A DNA stretch of 40,480 nt, taken from the IMG/VR virus record IMGVR_UViG_3300009285_006822, positions 1 through 40,480 of that record, one strand, 5' to 3'. The DNA comes from a virus. The notes beneath the pieces were generated by a model, which saw nothing but the letters and a program-made list of their open reading frames with translations, ran no database searches and had not been told where the DNA came from. Every line of letters begins with the position of its first letter. Position 1 is the stretch's first letter. The position numbers and the translations under genes were made by a program. Shown here in pieces: positions 33,319 through 40,480 of this stretch.

Positions 33319-33704
33319 CCCGCTCCCTATGCCTCATTGTCATCTCCCCAATAATCGCGGCTGTCTTAATAGGGGGCTTTTTTTCTCCTGCATGGGCCGA
33401 GACCGCTTCGTATTATACCTATGACTCCTGTGTCCGCGAAGGGACTTCGGGCGTATGGACAGCAAGTGGGGAACGCTTTGATGAAAATGCCCTGACCTGC
33501 GCTATGAGATCAAGGGATTTTGGCAAGTTCTACAAAGTGACGAATCTGGACAACGGCAAATCGGTAATCGTCCGGCATAATGATTTCGGCCCGAATAAGA
33601 AACTTTGGAAGAAAGGCAGGATTGTAGACTTATCAAAAGGCGCGTTTGAAAAGATAGCGGATCTGAAAACCGGAGTAATAAACGTAAAGGTGGAAATCCT
33701 ATGA
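33315..33704 (+). CDS. secreted RlpA-like double-psi beta-barrel protein
   Basis: 129 residues with an N-terminal signal peptide (LCLIVISPIIAAVLIGGFF, cleavage likely after AWA). The mature part has TASYYTYDSC, GVWTASGERFDENALTCAM, KVTNLDNGKSVIVRHNDFGP and IVDLSKGAFEKI, all typical of the RlpA beta-barrel. RlpA binds or cuts denuded peptidoglycan. It is the only cell-wall-directed protein clearly seen in the window and could serve lysis or surface modification. Confidence 0.88.
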   Translation: MTRSLCLIVISPIIAAVLIGGFFSPAWAETASYYTYDSCVREGTSGVWTASGERFDENALTCAMRSRDFGKFYKVTNLDNGKSVIVRHNDFGPNKKLWKKGRIVDLSKGAFEKIADLKTGVINVKVEIL

Positions 33705-33865
33705 AACACTACCGCTTTGACATTTCCTATAAGGGCCGGCAGATAGACTGCATCAACATATCCGCCAAAGATGATTCGGATGCCTATGATAAGGCGGCGC
33801 AGAAAGTGACCGATGACACAAAGATCGAATTGGCGGAAGCGCCGGTGGAAAGGGAGAAAAAATGA
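33701..33865 (+). CDS. small hypothetical protein
   Basis: 54 residues, ATGA overlap. MKHYRFDISYKGRQIDCINIS then DDSDAYDKAAQKVTDD, a beta-beta-alpha look as in small phage proteins. Function not recognised. Confidence 0.65.
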   Translation: MKHYRFDISYKGRQIDCINISAKDDSDAYDKAAQKVTDDTKIELAEAPVEREKK

Positions 33866-33945
33866 ACCATCGCAATGGAGAAGATTTCGAATTCGGTAAA
33901 CCATCAATTTATGATGAGGACGGCAATTGGCCGGATTACAGATGA
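33862..33945 (+). CDS. very small acidic hypothetical protein
   Basis: 27 residues, ATGA overlap with the preceding gene (ATG at 33862) and with the next one. Acidic and Asn/Gly-rich. Kept because of the regular translational coupling on both sides; not recognised. Confidence 0.45.
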   Translation: MNHRNGEDFEFGKPSIYDEDGNWPDYR

Positions 33946-34190
33946 AAGCATCTTGGCGCGCCCTATGCTATCTCTGGTATCATTACCAGTCAAAATTTTA
34001 CATCAAAGATGGGACATTCACTCTAACAACCAAAGAAATGAAACAAAGGTTTTGCACAGAATACAATGTTAAGATTATCTATGATGTCAGCCAGCAGCAG
34101 GTCGATAAGTGGTTTAAGAGTAACAAAAGTTATGCGAAATATATCTACTTCAAGGCAGATTACTTATCAAATGATTGGGGCAAACCATAA
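33942..34190 (+). CDS. hypothetical protein
   Basis: 82 residues from the ATG at 33942, overlapping the preceding small gene as ATGA. Rich in Tyr, Lys and Trp (LCYLWYHYQSKFYIKDG; TKEMKQRFCTEYNVKIIYD). No motif recognised. The ends fit with a Shine-Dalgarno for the next gene. Confidence 0.6.
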   Translation: MKASWRALCYLWYHYQSKFYIKDGTFTLTTKEMKQRFCTEYNVKIIYDVSQQQVDKWFKSNKSYAKYIYFKADYLSNDWGKP

Positions 34191-34204
34191 CAAAGGAGGG
34201 TAAC

Positions 34205-35098
34205 ATGGACGGAGAATTGGTAAAGCAGGACAATGCTTTAACCTTGGATCAGGTCAAAGGACAGATAAACCTGATACAGGAGATTATGCGCGGCGTAATG
34301 AAAGAAGGCCAGCATTACGGGGTTATCCCTGGCTGTGGCACGAAACCCACCCTGTTAAAACCTGGCGCCGAGAAATTATCCCTTACGTTCCGGCTGCGCC
34401 CTGTCATAGACAACAACAAGGATGTCAGCTTTACGGATATGGGAAACGGACATCGCGAGATAAGGGTCTACTGCCACATTATGAATTCCGCAGGGGTAGA
34501 GATGTCAACCGGCGTGGGATCATGTTCCACGATGGAAGCTAAATATCGCTATCGCGGCGGAGAAAAGAAACCCACCGATCAACCCGTCCCGAAAGAATAC
34601 TGGAACCTAAAGAAGGAAGGCAAGGCCCAGGAAGCCCTTGAAATCATCGGTGGGCGGGGATTCGGCGTAGCCAAAGTCGAAGGCACCTGGCAGATTGTAG
34701 AATTCGGCGAGAAGATGGAGAACCCCGACATCGCCGACACATATAATACCGTCTTAAAGATGGCCAAGAAGCGCGCCTACATAGACGGTATTCTCTCCGC
34801 TACCGCCGCGAGCGACATCTTCACCCAAGACATCGAGGATATGGTCGAAGGCGAAGTAATACCCCACAAAACCGATAGTCCGGTGGAAGGTAACGGCGAT
34901 GATAATCCCGATAAGGCCGAACCCGTCATCAACACGAACCAGGCCAAGCTCGTCTATGCCCGCTGGAAGGCAAAAGGCATCCCTGATGATGAGGTGAAAA
35001 CCTATCTCCTGAAGACCTATGCCATCGAACATACCAAAGAAATCAAGGCGATACATCTGGACAGCATCCTAACATGGATAGAGGCATACAAGAAATAG
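34205..35098 (+). CDS. phage recombination-like protein (function not established)
   Basis: 297 residues, ATG after AAAGGAGGG. The blocks VMKEGQHYGVIPGCGTKPTLLKPGAEKL and PDIADTYNTVLKMAKKRAYIDGILSATAASDIFTQD form a family common in phages close to recombination and replication genes. The second block recalls the Rad52/ERF-type annealing proteins. I give no firm function. The C-terminal ~60 residues look like a separate helical part. Confidence 0.75.
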   Translation: MDGELVKQDNALTLDQVKGQINLIQEIMRGVMKEGQHYGVIPGCGTKPTLLKPGAEKLSLTFRLRPVIDNNKDVSFTDMGNGHREIRVYCHIMNSAGVEMSTGVGSCSTMEAKYRYRGGEKKPTDQPVPKEYWNLKKEGKAQEALEIIGGRGFGVAKVEGTWQIVEFGEKMENPDIADTYNTVLKMAKKRAYIDGILSATAASDIFTQDIEDMVEGEVIPHKTDSPVEGNGDDNPDKAEPVINTNQAKLVYARWKAKGIPDDEVKTYLLKTYAIEHTKEIKAIHLDSILTWIEAYKK

Positions 35099-35157
35099 GG
35101 TTAGTCAACAGGAGGCCGGTAAATTTGGCTGCCGGGCCCCCGATAAAAAAGGAGAAC

Positions 35158-35382
35158 ATGAAAAACACACAGAACCAGCAGATACTCCAATATTTCAAAG
35201 ATGGCGGCAGCCTGACCCCGTTATCCGCGCTCAAATTGTTTGGGTGCTTCAGAATCGGTGCGAGAGCATGGGACATAGCTCACGGCAAGGCGGACGGCAT
35301 TAACTATCCGATCGTGTCCGAGATGGTCAAGGACGAGGCGACAGGAAAAAGGTTCGCGAAGTATCATCTTTTTTGTAAATAG
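35158..35382 (+). CDS. HTH DNA-binding protein
   Basis: 74 residues from the ATG at 35158, after AAAAAAGGAG. LQYFKDGGSLTPLSALKLFGCFRIGARAWDIAHG is a winged-helix-like arrangement common in small phage regulators. Ends just before the strong promoter at 35386. It may control that promoter. Confidence 0.68.
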   Translation: MKNTQNQQILQYFKDGGSLTPLSALKLFGCFRIGARAWDIAHGKADGINYPIVSEMVKDEATGKRFAKYHLFCK

Positions 35383-35385
35383 TGC

Positions 35386-35415
35386 TTGACAGGTAAATGA
35401 GCAATATGTTATATT
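35386..35415 (+). promoter_or_regulatory. strong sigma70-type promoter
   Basis: TTGACA (35386-35391), 18 bases, TATATT (35410-35415). Transcription should start near 35422, a few bases before the GGGAGG at 35428. It lies between the HTH gene and the replication gene. Confidence 0.85.
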
Positions 35416-35427
35416 ATAGGCACAAAC

Positions 35428-35569
35428 GGGAGGTTGTAAGATAAATGAACCGGATAAACGTAAGTAAGGACGGGAAAGAGATCCCGTCTTTTTTATTATC
35501 CCTATCAGGTGCTTACACCTCCCAAGATGCAAGCAGAACAAATGTTCAGCCTGATAGGGATAATTTTTT
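35428..35569 (+). ncRNA. structured leader RNA of the replication gene
   Basis: After the promoter: GGGAGGTTGTAAG (35428-35440); a terminator hairpin (35469-35494); then ATTATCCCTATCAGG (35495-35509) paired perfectly with CCTGATAGGGATAAT (35550-35564) and followed by a T-run. The 40-base loop holds TGCTT/AAGCA (35510-35514; 35531-35535) and GAAC/GTTC (35536-35539; 35544-35547). CTTACACCTCCC (35512-35523) complements the GGGAGG stretch with one bulge. This suggests a three-way-junction RNA with a long-range interaction. A 51-codon frame (35445-35600) also exists. Confidence 0.72.
35469..35494 (+). terminator. intrinsic terminator in the leader
   Basis: GACGGGA (35469-35475) and TCCCGTC (35482-35488), loop AAGAGA, followed by TTTTTT (35489-35494). 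A canonical Rho-independent terminator, standing between the strong promoter and the replication gene. Transcription of the gene needs readthrough. Confidence 0.85.
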
Positions 35570-35580
35570 AAGGGGAAATA

Positions 35581-36282
35581 ATGCGCTGGTTCAAGCATAG
35601 CACAAATAGTTTTGATGATATTAAGCTCAAAAAACTGCGCCGGAAGTTTGGGTTCTTGGCCTATGGACTATGGTTCTATTTGCTGGAAACGGTCGCCAAG
35701 GACGGAAAAGACTGTTGTTTGCCTTTAGACAAACTTTCTCCTGAAGATATGTCAAAAGATACTGAAATTGAAGTAGAAAAAATTAAGGAAATGATACTTG
35801 AAATGTGTAACGTAACCCTAATAAATAAAGAACGCTATATAAAAGATAAGGTTATATTTGTCCCTCAATTTGTTGGATACTATGACGATTATTCAAATAG
35901 AGTTCGGAGAGAGTTCGGAGAGAGTTCGGAGAAAGTCGCTAAGAATAGAGAAGAAGAGAATAGAATAGAGAAGAATATAGTAGATATATGGAACGCTACT
36001 TCTTTGCCTAAAATCTTCACCTTTTCACAGGAACGGAAAAGACACTTAAAGGAACGAATTAAAAACAAGCATTTCGTTGAAAATTATGCTGCCACGATTA
36101 AAAAAATAGCCGAAAGCGACTTCTGCAACGGCAAAGTGAACGGCAAGGAATGGAAAGCTACCGTTGACTGGTTTATAGCCAACGACAACAATTATGTTAA
36201 GGTTCTTGAGGGTAAGTATGATAACCGCGCCGATCCTGAAGCTCTGCGAAAGCAGTTCGGCCTTAAACCGGAGAACAAATAA
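35581..36282 (+). CDS. phage replication initiator / replisome organiser-like protein
   Basis: 233 residues after AAGGGGA. N-terminal MRWFKHSTNSFDDIKLKKLRRKFG is the DUF4373 (Lin1244/Lin1753-type) domain; the C-terminal ANDNNYVKVLEGKYDN end and the KHFVENYAATIKKIAESDFCNG block are typical of phage replisome organisers. The linker between them holds the iterons. Expected to bind the origin and load helicase. Confidence 0.87.
   Translation: MRWFKHSTNSFDDIKLKKLRRKFGFLAYGLWFYLLETVAKDGKDCCLPLDKLSPEDMSKDTEIEVEKIKEMILEMCNVTLINKERYIKDKVIFVPQFVGYYDDYSNRVRREFGESSEKVAKNREEENRIEKNIVDIWNATSLPKIFTFSQERKRHLKERIKNKHFVENYAATIKKIAESDFCNGKVNGKEWKATVDWFIANDNNYVKVLEGKYDNRADPEALRKQFGLKPENK
35901..35975 (+). repeat. 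iterons and A-rich repeats, candidate replication origin
   Basis: Three direct repeats of 11 bases: AGTTCGGAGAG at 35901-35911 and 35912-35922, AGTTCGGAGAA at 35923-35933. 11 bases is about one helix turn and not a codon multiple, so this is not a protein repeat. Then AATAGAGAAGAA twice (35944-35955; 35964-35975) in a purine-rich A/T stretch, a likely unwinding element. Lambda carries its origin inside the O gene in the same way. Confidence 0.8.
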
Positions 36283-36735
36283 GTGTATAAGTCAATTTAC
36301 AAAAGTGAAGATGGGGTATTTGAGACGCTTGAAAATGAGCAAGGCAGAACCTATACCATTAAACATAAAAAACCTTTCCCCGAATGGATAGAAACCAATT
36401 ATAGCAGTTACCAAAATTTTCTCACCCTTAAAACACAGGACAAGGAAAGGATATTCTTAAAATACAAACATGGTCTTGAGACCGATCATATGAATCTTTC
36501 CCTTGAGATAAATGAACGCCGCCTTATGAGGGATATGATTTCGCCCGAAGATATAGCCGAAGATGGGCATTACGCAAGCCGGAAGGCATTTGATAGTTAT
36601 TGTTATGAGGTTAAGAAAGAGATCGGACTTGTAGCAACGGATGAACAGATAAAGACACGGGACATGGTAAGCAAGGTATTTGGGGGTAAAGTCGAACGCG
36701 GAAGTCCTATTGAAAAGGAGGATATACCGTTTTGA
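36283..36735 (+). CDS. hypothetical protein
   Basis: 150 residues, GTG start at 36283 directly after the initiator stop. Mixed charged, helical (YASRKAFDSYCYEVKKEIGLVA). No recognised domain. Belongs to the replication operon; overlaps the NinG-like gene by TTTGA. Confidence 0.62.
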   Translation: MYKSIYKSEDGVFETLENEQGRTYTIKHKKPFPEWIETNYSSYQNFLTLKTQDKERIFLKYKHGLETDHMNLSLEINERRLMRDMISPEDIAEDGHYASRKAFDSYCYEVKKEIGLVATDEQIKTRDMVSKVFGGKVERGSPIEKEDIPF

Positions 36736-37205
36736 AATACCACACCCTTAAACCCTCATCCGCAAGGGGTCGGCTAAAAGGAGTTACGGGGGATTTACAT
36801 CTTAAACTCTTACGGCTTCAACGTGGCAATAAGTGTGAAATATCCGGTGATGCTAATTGTGTTGTAGGCCGTTTTCATATTTTACGTGTGTCTTCCCATC
36901 CACGCCTTGAATTTGAGTCGGAGAATATACTCTTATGCCGGTGGTTTCCCGAACATTATGCTTGGCATCATAACGGTGCAAACGATGCGCGCAATGCCAA
37001 GACCTTAGCCCGCATAAAAGAATTGAAGGGCGAGGACTATGAAGAAAAGTTATTAAAAATAGAGGCGACCAAGCAGAGGCACGATATGTTATATCTCGAA
37101 GCCTTAAAATTATACCTGAAAAGTGAAATCGGCAGGTTAAACAAGGAAACCGAGATTAAGTTAAAAAAAGACTTGACAAATCAAAGCGGGTTAGGTAAAA
37201 TATGA
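36732..37205 (+). CDS. NinG/HNH-like recombination protein
   Basis: 157 residues, TTG start at 36732. The segment CEISGDANCVVGRFHILRVSSHPRLEFESENILLCRWFPEHYAWH resembles lambda NinG/Rap-type proteins and small HNH proteins, with the HIL...H...N...H order. The C-terminus is a charged helix. NinG proteins usually lie in late-replication gene clusters. Possibly Holliday-junction processing; exact activity not proven. Confidence 0.7.
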   Translation: MKYHTLKPSSARGRLKGVTGDLHLKLLRLQRGNKCEISGDANCVVGRFHILRVSSHPRLEFESENILLCRWFPEHYAWHHNGANDARNAKTLARIKELKGEDYEEKLLKIEATKQRHDMLYLEALKLYLKSEIGRLNKETEIKLKKDLTNQSGLGKI

Positions 37206-37342
37206 CTATGAGTAAAGAGATTAAAACATATTTAAGTAAAATCGGACGCAAAGGTGGTAAATCGCGCTCGGATAAAAAAATCAGTGCTTCAAGGGAGAAC
37301 GGAAAACTCGGTGGTCGCCCAAAAACTACAAAGAAGTTATAA
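37202..37342 (+). CDS. small basic protein with GRKGG / GGRPK motifs
   Basis: 46 residues, ATGA overlap. MTMSKEIKTYLSKIGRKGGKSRS then NGKLGGRPKTTKKL. I recognise this small basic pattern from phage and mobile-element contexts; a nucleic-acid-binding role is likely. Its end overlaps the TnpB start. Confidence 0.65.
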   Translation: MTMSKEIKTYLSKIGRKGGKSRSDKKISASRENGKLGGRPKTTKKL

Positions 37343-38333
37343 GTTAAAACTTTATGCCAATAAATCGAAGCTGGACACCGCTCGCTATACCAACCTTCGC
37401 TTTAATCAATATATGAATATTTTTTTGGGTAGGATTTTCTTTGGGCAAGATAAGATCTCTACAAAGGGGATGGGAACACTAGCTAACCAAGCAAAATATA
37501 AATCTCATAAAATGGTCAAGGGATTGAAACGTCTAAACAGAAAAGAAGGCGTTAAGATAAATGTTCCTTATGCCATAAACCAATCTAATTATGCCAAAAT
37601 AGAAAAATCAAAAGATAGTAGATTCGATTATTGGGTTAAGGTTTCAAATCAATGGACAAAAGCAAAGATGGTTGCTATTCCTGCTAAATCTCATAAGGTA
37701 TTGAATAAAGCGTTAAAAGACGGGTGGAAACTTTCCGGAAATTGTAAAGTCAAGTTTATAAATAATAATGTCTATGCTATTGTGTTTTTATCTAAGGCTG
37801 TTCCTGTTATTAAAATTCCAAACAAAATAATAGGATGTGATGTAGGTATCATCCATTCTGTCGTAACTTCCGATGGATATAAAGGGCACGGATTATCTCG
37901 TGTTATAAGAACACAAAAACGAAGGTATGCAGAGAGAAGAAGGCAAGGACATAAAGTTTCAAAAAAAGTAAAGACGTGTGTTAAGCAAATTCTCGACAGG
38001 GAGGCTAAGGGAGTTATCAGACGTTCTGTAAACCTCGGCGTCGGTATCGCTGTTGAGAGCCCGAAACGGCTTGCTAATCTGCGGAGCGGAAATCTTCAAG
38101 GATGGGCAAGGAGTTGCTTTGCTAACCGACTCGAAATTTTGGGCAAGGAAAATGGAGTTAAGATCATAAGGATAAATCCTTATCAAACTTCTATTACTTG
38201 CTCGAAATGCGGTGTCGTGGATAAAGAGAGCAGAGATGATAGGATATTTAACTGCGTTTCCTGCGGTCATATTGCACACGCAGATGTAAATGCGGCAATA
38301 AATATCTCTAATCTTGGAAGGGCAACCCTATGA
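37311..38333 (+). CDS. tnpB: TnpB-type RuvC nuclease (IS605-family OrfB)
   Basis: 340 residues from the GTG at 37311 (MVAQKLQRSYKLKLYAN), chosen since RSYKLKLYAN is the usual TnpB start; the frame is open further upstream. RuvC triad intact: D177 in CDVGIIHS, E249 in VESPKR, D325 in AHADVNAAI. Zinc finger CSKC ... CVSC before the last motif. No TnpA is seen. It is coupled to both neighbours (overlap at the start, ATGA at the end), leaving little space for separate transposon ends. Confidence 0.92.
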   Translation: MVAQKLQRSYKLKLYANKSKLDTARYTNLRFNQYMNIFLGRIFFGQDKISTKGMGTLANQAKYKSHKMVKGLKRLNRKEGVKINVPYAINQSNYAKIEKSKDSRFDYWVKVSNQWTKAKMVAIPAKSHKVLNKALKDGWKLSGNCKVKFINNNVYAIVFLSKAVPVIKIPNKIIGCDVGIIHSVVTSDGYKGHGLSRVIRTQKRRYAERRRQGHKVSKKVKTCVKQILDREAKGVIRRSVNLGVGIAVESPKRLANLRSGNLQGWARSCFANRLEILGKENGVKIIRINPYQTSITCSKCGVVDKESRDDRIFNCVSCGHIAHADVNAAINISNLGRATL

Positions 38334-38665
38334 AATATCAGATGGGTAAAAAATCTGTGTCCACCTTAAAAGATAAATTGAGGGAGATAGTAAGAGATGC
38401 TTTTGATAGCCAGTATTTTGTTGGAGGAAAAGAAAGGGATATAGATAAATATCTTGATAACATCCTCGCCCTCCTCCTCTCCTCAATCTTGGCAGAGTTG
38501 CCCGAAGAAAAAGGTGTATGGAAAAATAAATATACAGGTAAACCCGTCAGCTCAGAAATACTAAGATTAGGAGAAACATATATTTTTGATAATGAAGCAA
38601 GGATACATAACGAGTGCCTCACCGATGTCCGTCAGAGGATAACCGGATTACTGGGAGGAAAGTAA
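38330..38665 (+). CDS. hypothetical protein
   Basis: 111 residues, ATGA overlap with TnpB. Possible inner start at MGKKSVSTLKDKLREIVRDAFDSQYFV. Phage-type helical protein containing YLDNILALLLSSILAELPEEKG, and after it TGKPVSSEILRLGETYIFD. Not recognised. Confidence 0.65.
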   Translation: MKYQMGKKSVSTLKDKLREIVRDAFDSQYFVGGKERDIDKYLDNILALLLSSILAELPEEKGVWKNKYTGKPVSSEILRLGETYIFDNEARIHNECLTDVRQRITGLLGGK

Positions 38666-38666
38666 G

Positions 38667-38852
38667 ATGAGCGGAGGAGTCAAAATAATTATAGAAGTAG
38701 AAGGTTGCAAAGATTGCCCTATGCTAAGGGTAGATTCATACAATCAATTTAGATGTCATTTGTTTGACGCTTATTTGGGTACGGAAATCTATGATTTAAT
38801 TCGGAGTGATGAATGTAGGGAAAAGTTTAAGGAGTCTAAAGGAACAACTTAA
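38667..38852 (+). CDS. small Cys-rich hypothetical protein
   Basis: 61 residues. KIIIEVEGCKDCPMLRVDS with later RCHLFDA and SDECREK: four or more cysteines, a likely zinc site. Common type of small phage protein, function unknown. Confidence 0.65.
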   Translation: MSGGVKIIIEVEGCKDCPMLRVDSYNQFRCHLFDAYLGTEIYDLIRSDECREKFKESKGTT

Positions 38853-38872
38853 AGACGAAGGAGGAAAGTAAG

Positions 38873-39055
38873 ATGGCAAAGAAAAAGTTAATAGGATATA
38901 CTGCAAGAGAATTTTTCAACTTATGTTTAGATTATAATTGCTACGGAGAAATTTATGTACAAAATGTTTTCAAAGATACAGAAGAATATTATATGAGTAA
39001 TGAACACGATGGAAAAAAACCTGTTAAAGTCCGTATCACAATCGAGGAGGTCTAA
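38873..39055 (+). CDS. small hypothetical protein
   Basis: 60 residues after AAGGAGGAAAG. MAKKKLIGYTAREFFNLCLDYNCYGEIYVQ; aromatic and charged. No family recognised. Confidence 0.6.
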   Translation: MAKKKLIGYTAREFFNLCLDYNCYGEIYVQNVFKDTEEYYMSNEHDGKKPVKVRITIEEV

Positions 39056-39056
39056 T

Positions 39057-39212
39057 ATGCTCCCATCAAGGAAAGAATTAAAAGAAGTGACAAGGATGGC
39101 ATTGGCTACACCGTTTATTGTTATAGCAGGATTTCTTTGTACAATATCGGAGTTTATAAGTGGCTATAAAATAACAATGAAAATATCACCAGATAACGAG
39201 GAGATAACCTAA
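39057..39212 (+). CDS. small single-helix membrane protein
   Basis: 51 residues from the ATG at 39057 after GAGGAGG. One hydrophobic helix (MALATPFIVIAGFLCTISEFI) in the middle. The ORF from 39000 only shadows the previous gene. Function unknown. Confidence 0.6.
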   Translation: MLPSRKELKEVTRMALATPFIVIAGFLCTISEFISGYKITMKISPDNEEIT

Positions 39213-39355
39213 TGGAAAGCAAGACAGTAAAATGTCCTATATGCGGTGAGCCATACAAAGTTTATGCCTATACGGTTGCCGACCAATCTGCTTGTCGTGA
39301 TTGCGTAAGAAAGGCAGAACAAAAAGAGCAGAAAAATATTCAACAAAGGAGATAA
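39212..39355 (+). CDS. small zinc-ribbon protein
   Basis: 47 residues, ATG at 39212 touching the previous stop. CPICG and CRDC, about 20 residues apart, form one zinc ribbon; the remainder is Lys/Glu/Gln-rich. Not recognised further. Confidence 0.65.
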   Translation: MESKTVKCPICGEPYKVYAYTVADQSACRDCVRKAEQKEQKNIQQRR

Positions 39356-39359
39356 CCTG

Positions 39360-40385
39360 ATGGACATCGAGCGGTTGAAGAAAGCGGTAGAAGTAATAGA
39401 GGAATGGCTTAAAAATCGCAAACAATATGTTGGTTGCCAAGTTAATCCAAGGGATATTGCGTTACGAACTGCCCTCTCCCTCGCCCAGTCCGTCATTGGT
39501 GGCTCTATCTTTAGCACGAAAGGTCGCCTACGGGATGATGGACAATATCAATGTGAACACATAGACAAGGACGAGATAAGCGGAAATTGTGTATGGTGTG
39601 CCTTAACCTTAGCCGAAAAGGGGTTAAAGTATAGGGGTAAAGTCGGGGAGATGATGAGCGAAGGAGGTATTGCAAATCTTATACCATTAAATTGGCGGGA
39701 ATTATCGCTACAAGATTTGGTTTATGTCCTCTTTGGTCATATCTCTGCCCGTGAAAAGGAGAATAAAATGCCAAGTAGCCCAAGTAATTTTTGGAAAGAA
39801 GCAAGTGAGATATTGATTAAGTTTGAAAATAAATCTACGCAAGGAAGCGATGGTTATACACTCAAAGAAGCGTTAGAGGCATTATGTATTTTACGCGAGA
39901 AAGAAACACCTGCCCGTAAGGAAATAAGCGAGTCATCAGAAGATGCATTAAGACGTTATCTATGGGCATCACACGGGCATCGAGGATTATACGGAGATAA
40001 CGGGGAAATGCAATGTGGTGAATGTTGTAAGTTTGGGGCACTGGACTATAAAAAAGACCCCATAGACGATGTTATAAAAGCGGCAATTAACGCGAGAGAA
40101 GATGTAAATTATAAAATACTCACGCAAGCCCCTACCTCTAAATCTGCCTGTAAATTAAGCAGGGAGGAGTTGATAGAGATAATAATGAGAAAGATGCCTC
40201 TCAAATTCTTTCTTAATTCCGAAGGGCAAAAGGAATGGAAAAAGTTTTCGGTAAAGTTAGCCGACGCCATCCTCTCCTCCGGCAAAGAGGTGTGTCCTGA
40301 GTGTCACGCAACAGGATATGACCTCCAATGTAAAGTATGTTCAGGCACAGGCACTCTCAAGAAAGAGGTAAGTGATGACAAATAA
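39360..40385 (+). CDS. hypothetical protein with several Cys motifs and an internal repeat pattern
   Basis: 341 residues after AAAGGAG. Two related parts: GRLRDDGQYQCEHIDKDEISGNCVWC and RGLYGDNGEMQCGECCKFGALDYK, both with the DxG-xxQC shape. The C-terminal CPECHATGYDLQCKVCSGTG is a DnaJ-like CxxC zinc finger. Similar mosaic proteins of phages combine such modules. Function unknown. Confidence 0.7.
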   Translation: MDIERLKKAVEVIEEWLKNRKQYVGCQVNPRDIALRTALSLAQSVIGGSIFSTKGRLRDDGQYQCEHIDKDEISGNCVWCALTLAEKGLKYRGKVGEMMSEGGIANLIPLNWRELSLQDLVYVLFGHISAREKENKMPSSPSNFWKEASEILIKFENKSTQGSDGYTLKEALEALCILREKETPARKEISESSEDALRRYLWASHGHRGLYGDNGEMQCGECCKFGALDYKKDPIDDVIKAAINAREDVNYKILTQAPTSKSACKLSREELIEIIMRKMPLKFFLNSEGQKEWKKFSVKLADAILSSGKEVCPECHATGYDLQCKVCSGTGTLKKEVSDDK

Positions 40386-40480
40386 ATACTGTTGTGTATT
40401 AAGTATGAATTTAGATATAAGCAAGAGTAAAAAATACTTTCTTATGATAGCAAACAGGCTTTGGGACAAAAAGCACAAGA
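40375..40480 (+). CDS. hypothetical protein, cut by the window end
   Basis: Starts at the ATG at 40375 overlapping the preceding stop region and remains open to the last base (35 codons seen). Begins MTNKYCCVLSMNLDISKSKK. Incomplete, not recognised. Confidence 0.45.
   Translation, partial: MTNKYCCVLSMNLDISKSKKYFLMIANRLWDKKHK

Noticed and set aside
35445-35600. 51-codon frame in the leader RNA
   Set aside because: Spans both terminator-like structures and its protein has no recognisable domain; may be a leader peptide, not called as a gene.
1-40480. Search for CRISPR arrays, tRNA, rRNA, integrase and attachment sites
   Set aside because: No repeat-spacer pattern, tRNA-like cloverleaf, rRNA or recombinase motif was found by reading; a dedicated scan (e.g. 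tRNAscan) would settle the tRNA point.

Overview
The window looks like part of the genome of an uncultivated tailed phage with siphovirus-type morphogenesis genes. A prophage joined to host DNA is less likely but possible. No integrase, attachment site, tRNA or rRNA was found. The structural genes follow the usual siphovirus order: terminase, portal, protease, capsid, connectors, tail tube, frameshifted chaperone, tape measure, distal tail protein, hub. The host cannot be named. Dense ATGA and TGATG overlaps, Shine-Dalgarno sites and sigma70-type promoters indicate a bacterial host.

Left arm (1-13,993, plus strand): a tightly packed, translationally coupled set of cell-surface genes. They are a DegT-type sugar aminotransferase (cut by the window edge), two radical SAM enzymes, GT2 and GT4-type glycosyltransferases, a CDP-alcohol phosphatidyltransferase, a cytidylyltransferase-like protein, a SAM methyltransferase, an RmlD-like reductase, a multi-spanning GT-C/TPR membrane protein, a nitroreductase-like protein, a PEP mutase-like enzyme, an iron-type alcohol dehydrogenase and an FdtA-type cupin. 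Small phage-type genes lie between them, including a T4 Imm-like superinfection immunity protein. Together they suggest that the phage modifies the host surface, possibly with a phosphonate-bearing glycan or lipid head group.

Late arm (32,917 down to 13,990, minus strand): packaging, head and tail genes. Special features are a portal-MuF fusion, a -1 frameshift site (A AAA AAC) between the two tail chaperone reading frames, a large LamG-like virion protein with eight 22-residue repeats, a membrane protein with a pilin-like N-terminus, and a free-standing HNH endonuclease gene on the opposite strand.

Control region (32,918-33,168): divergent promoters flanked by an inverted AGTATGC/GCATACT pair, next to a ribbon-helix-helix regulator gene. 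An intrinsic terminator-like hairpin lies just downstream of the late promoter and could act as an attenuator that needs antitermination.

Early arm (33,169-40,480, plus strand): RHH regulator, secreted RlpA-like protein, small genes, a recombination-like protein, an HTH protein, a strong promoter feeding a structured leader RNA with two terminator-like elements, a replication initiator with iterons inside its coding sequence (lambda O-like layout), a NinG-like protein, a TnpB nuclease with an intact D-E-D triad fitted into the operon, and several small Cys-rich or membrane proteins. The last gene runs off the window.

No stretch over 300 bases lacks a gene. The longest non-coding stretch is the 251-base control region.
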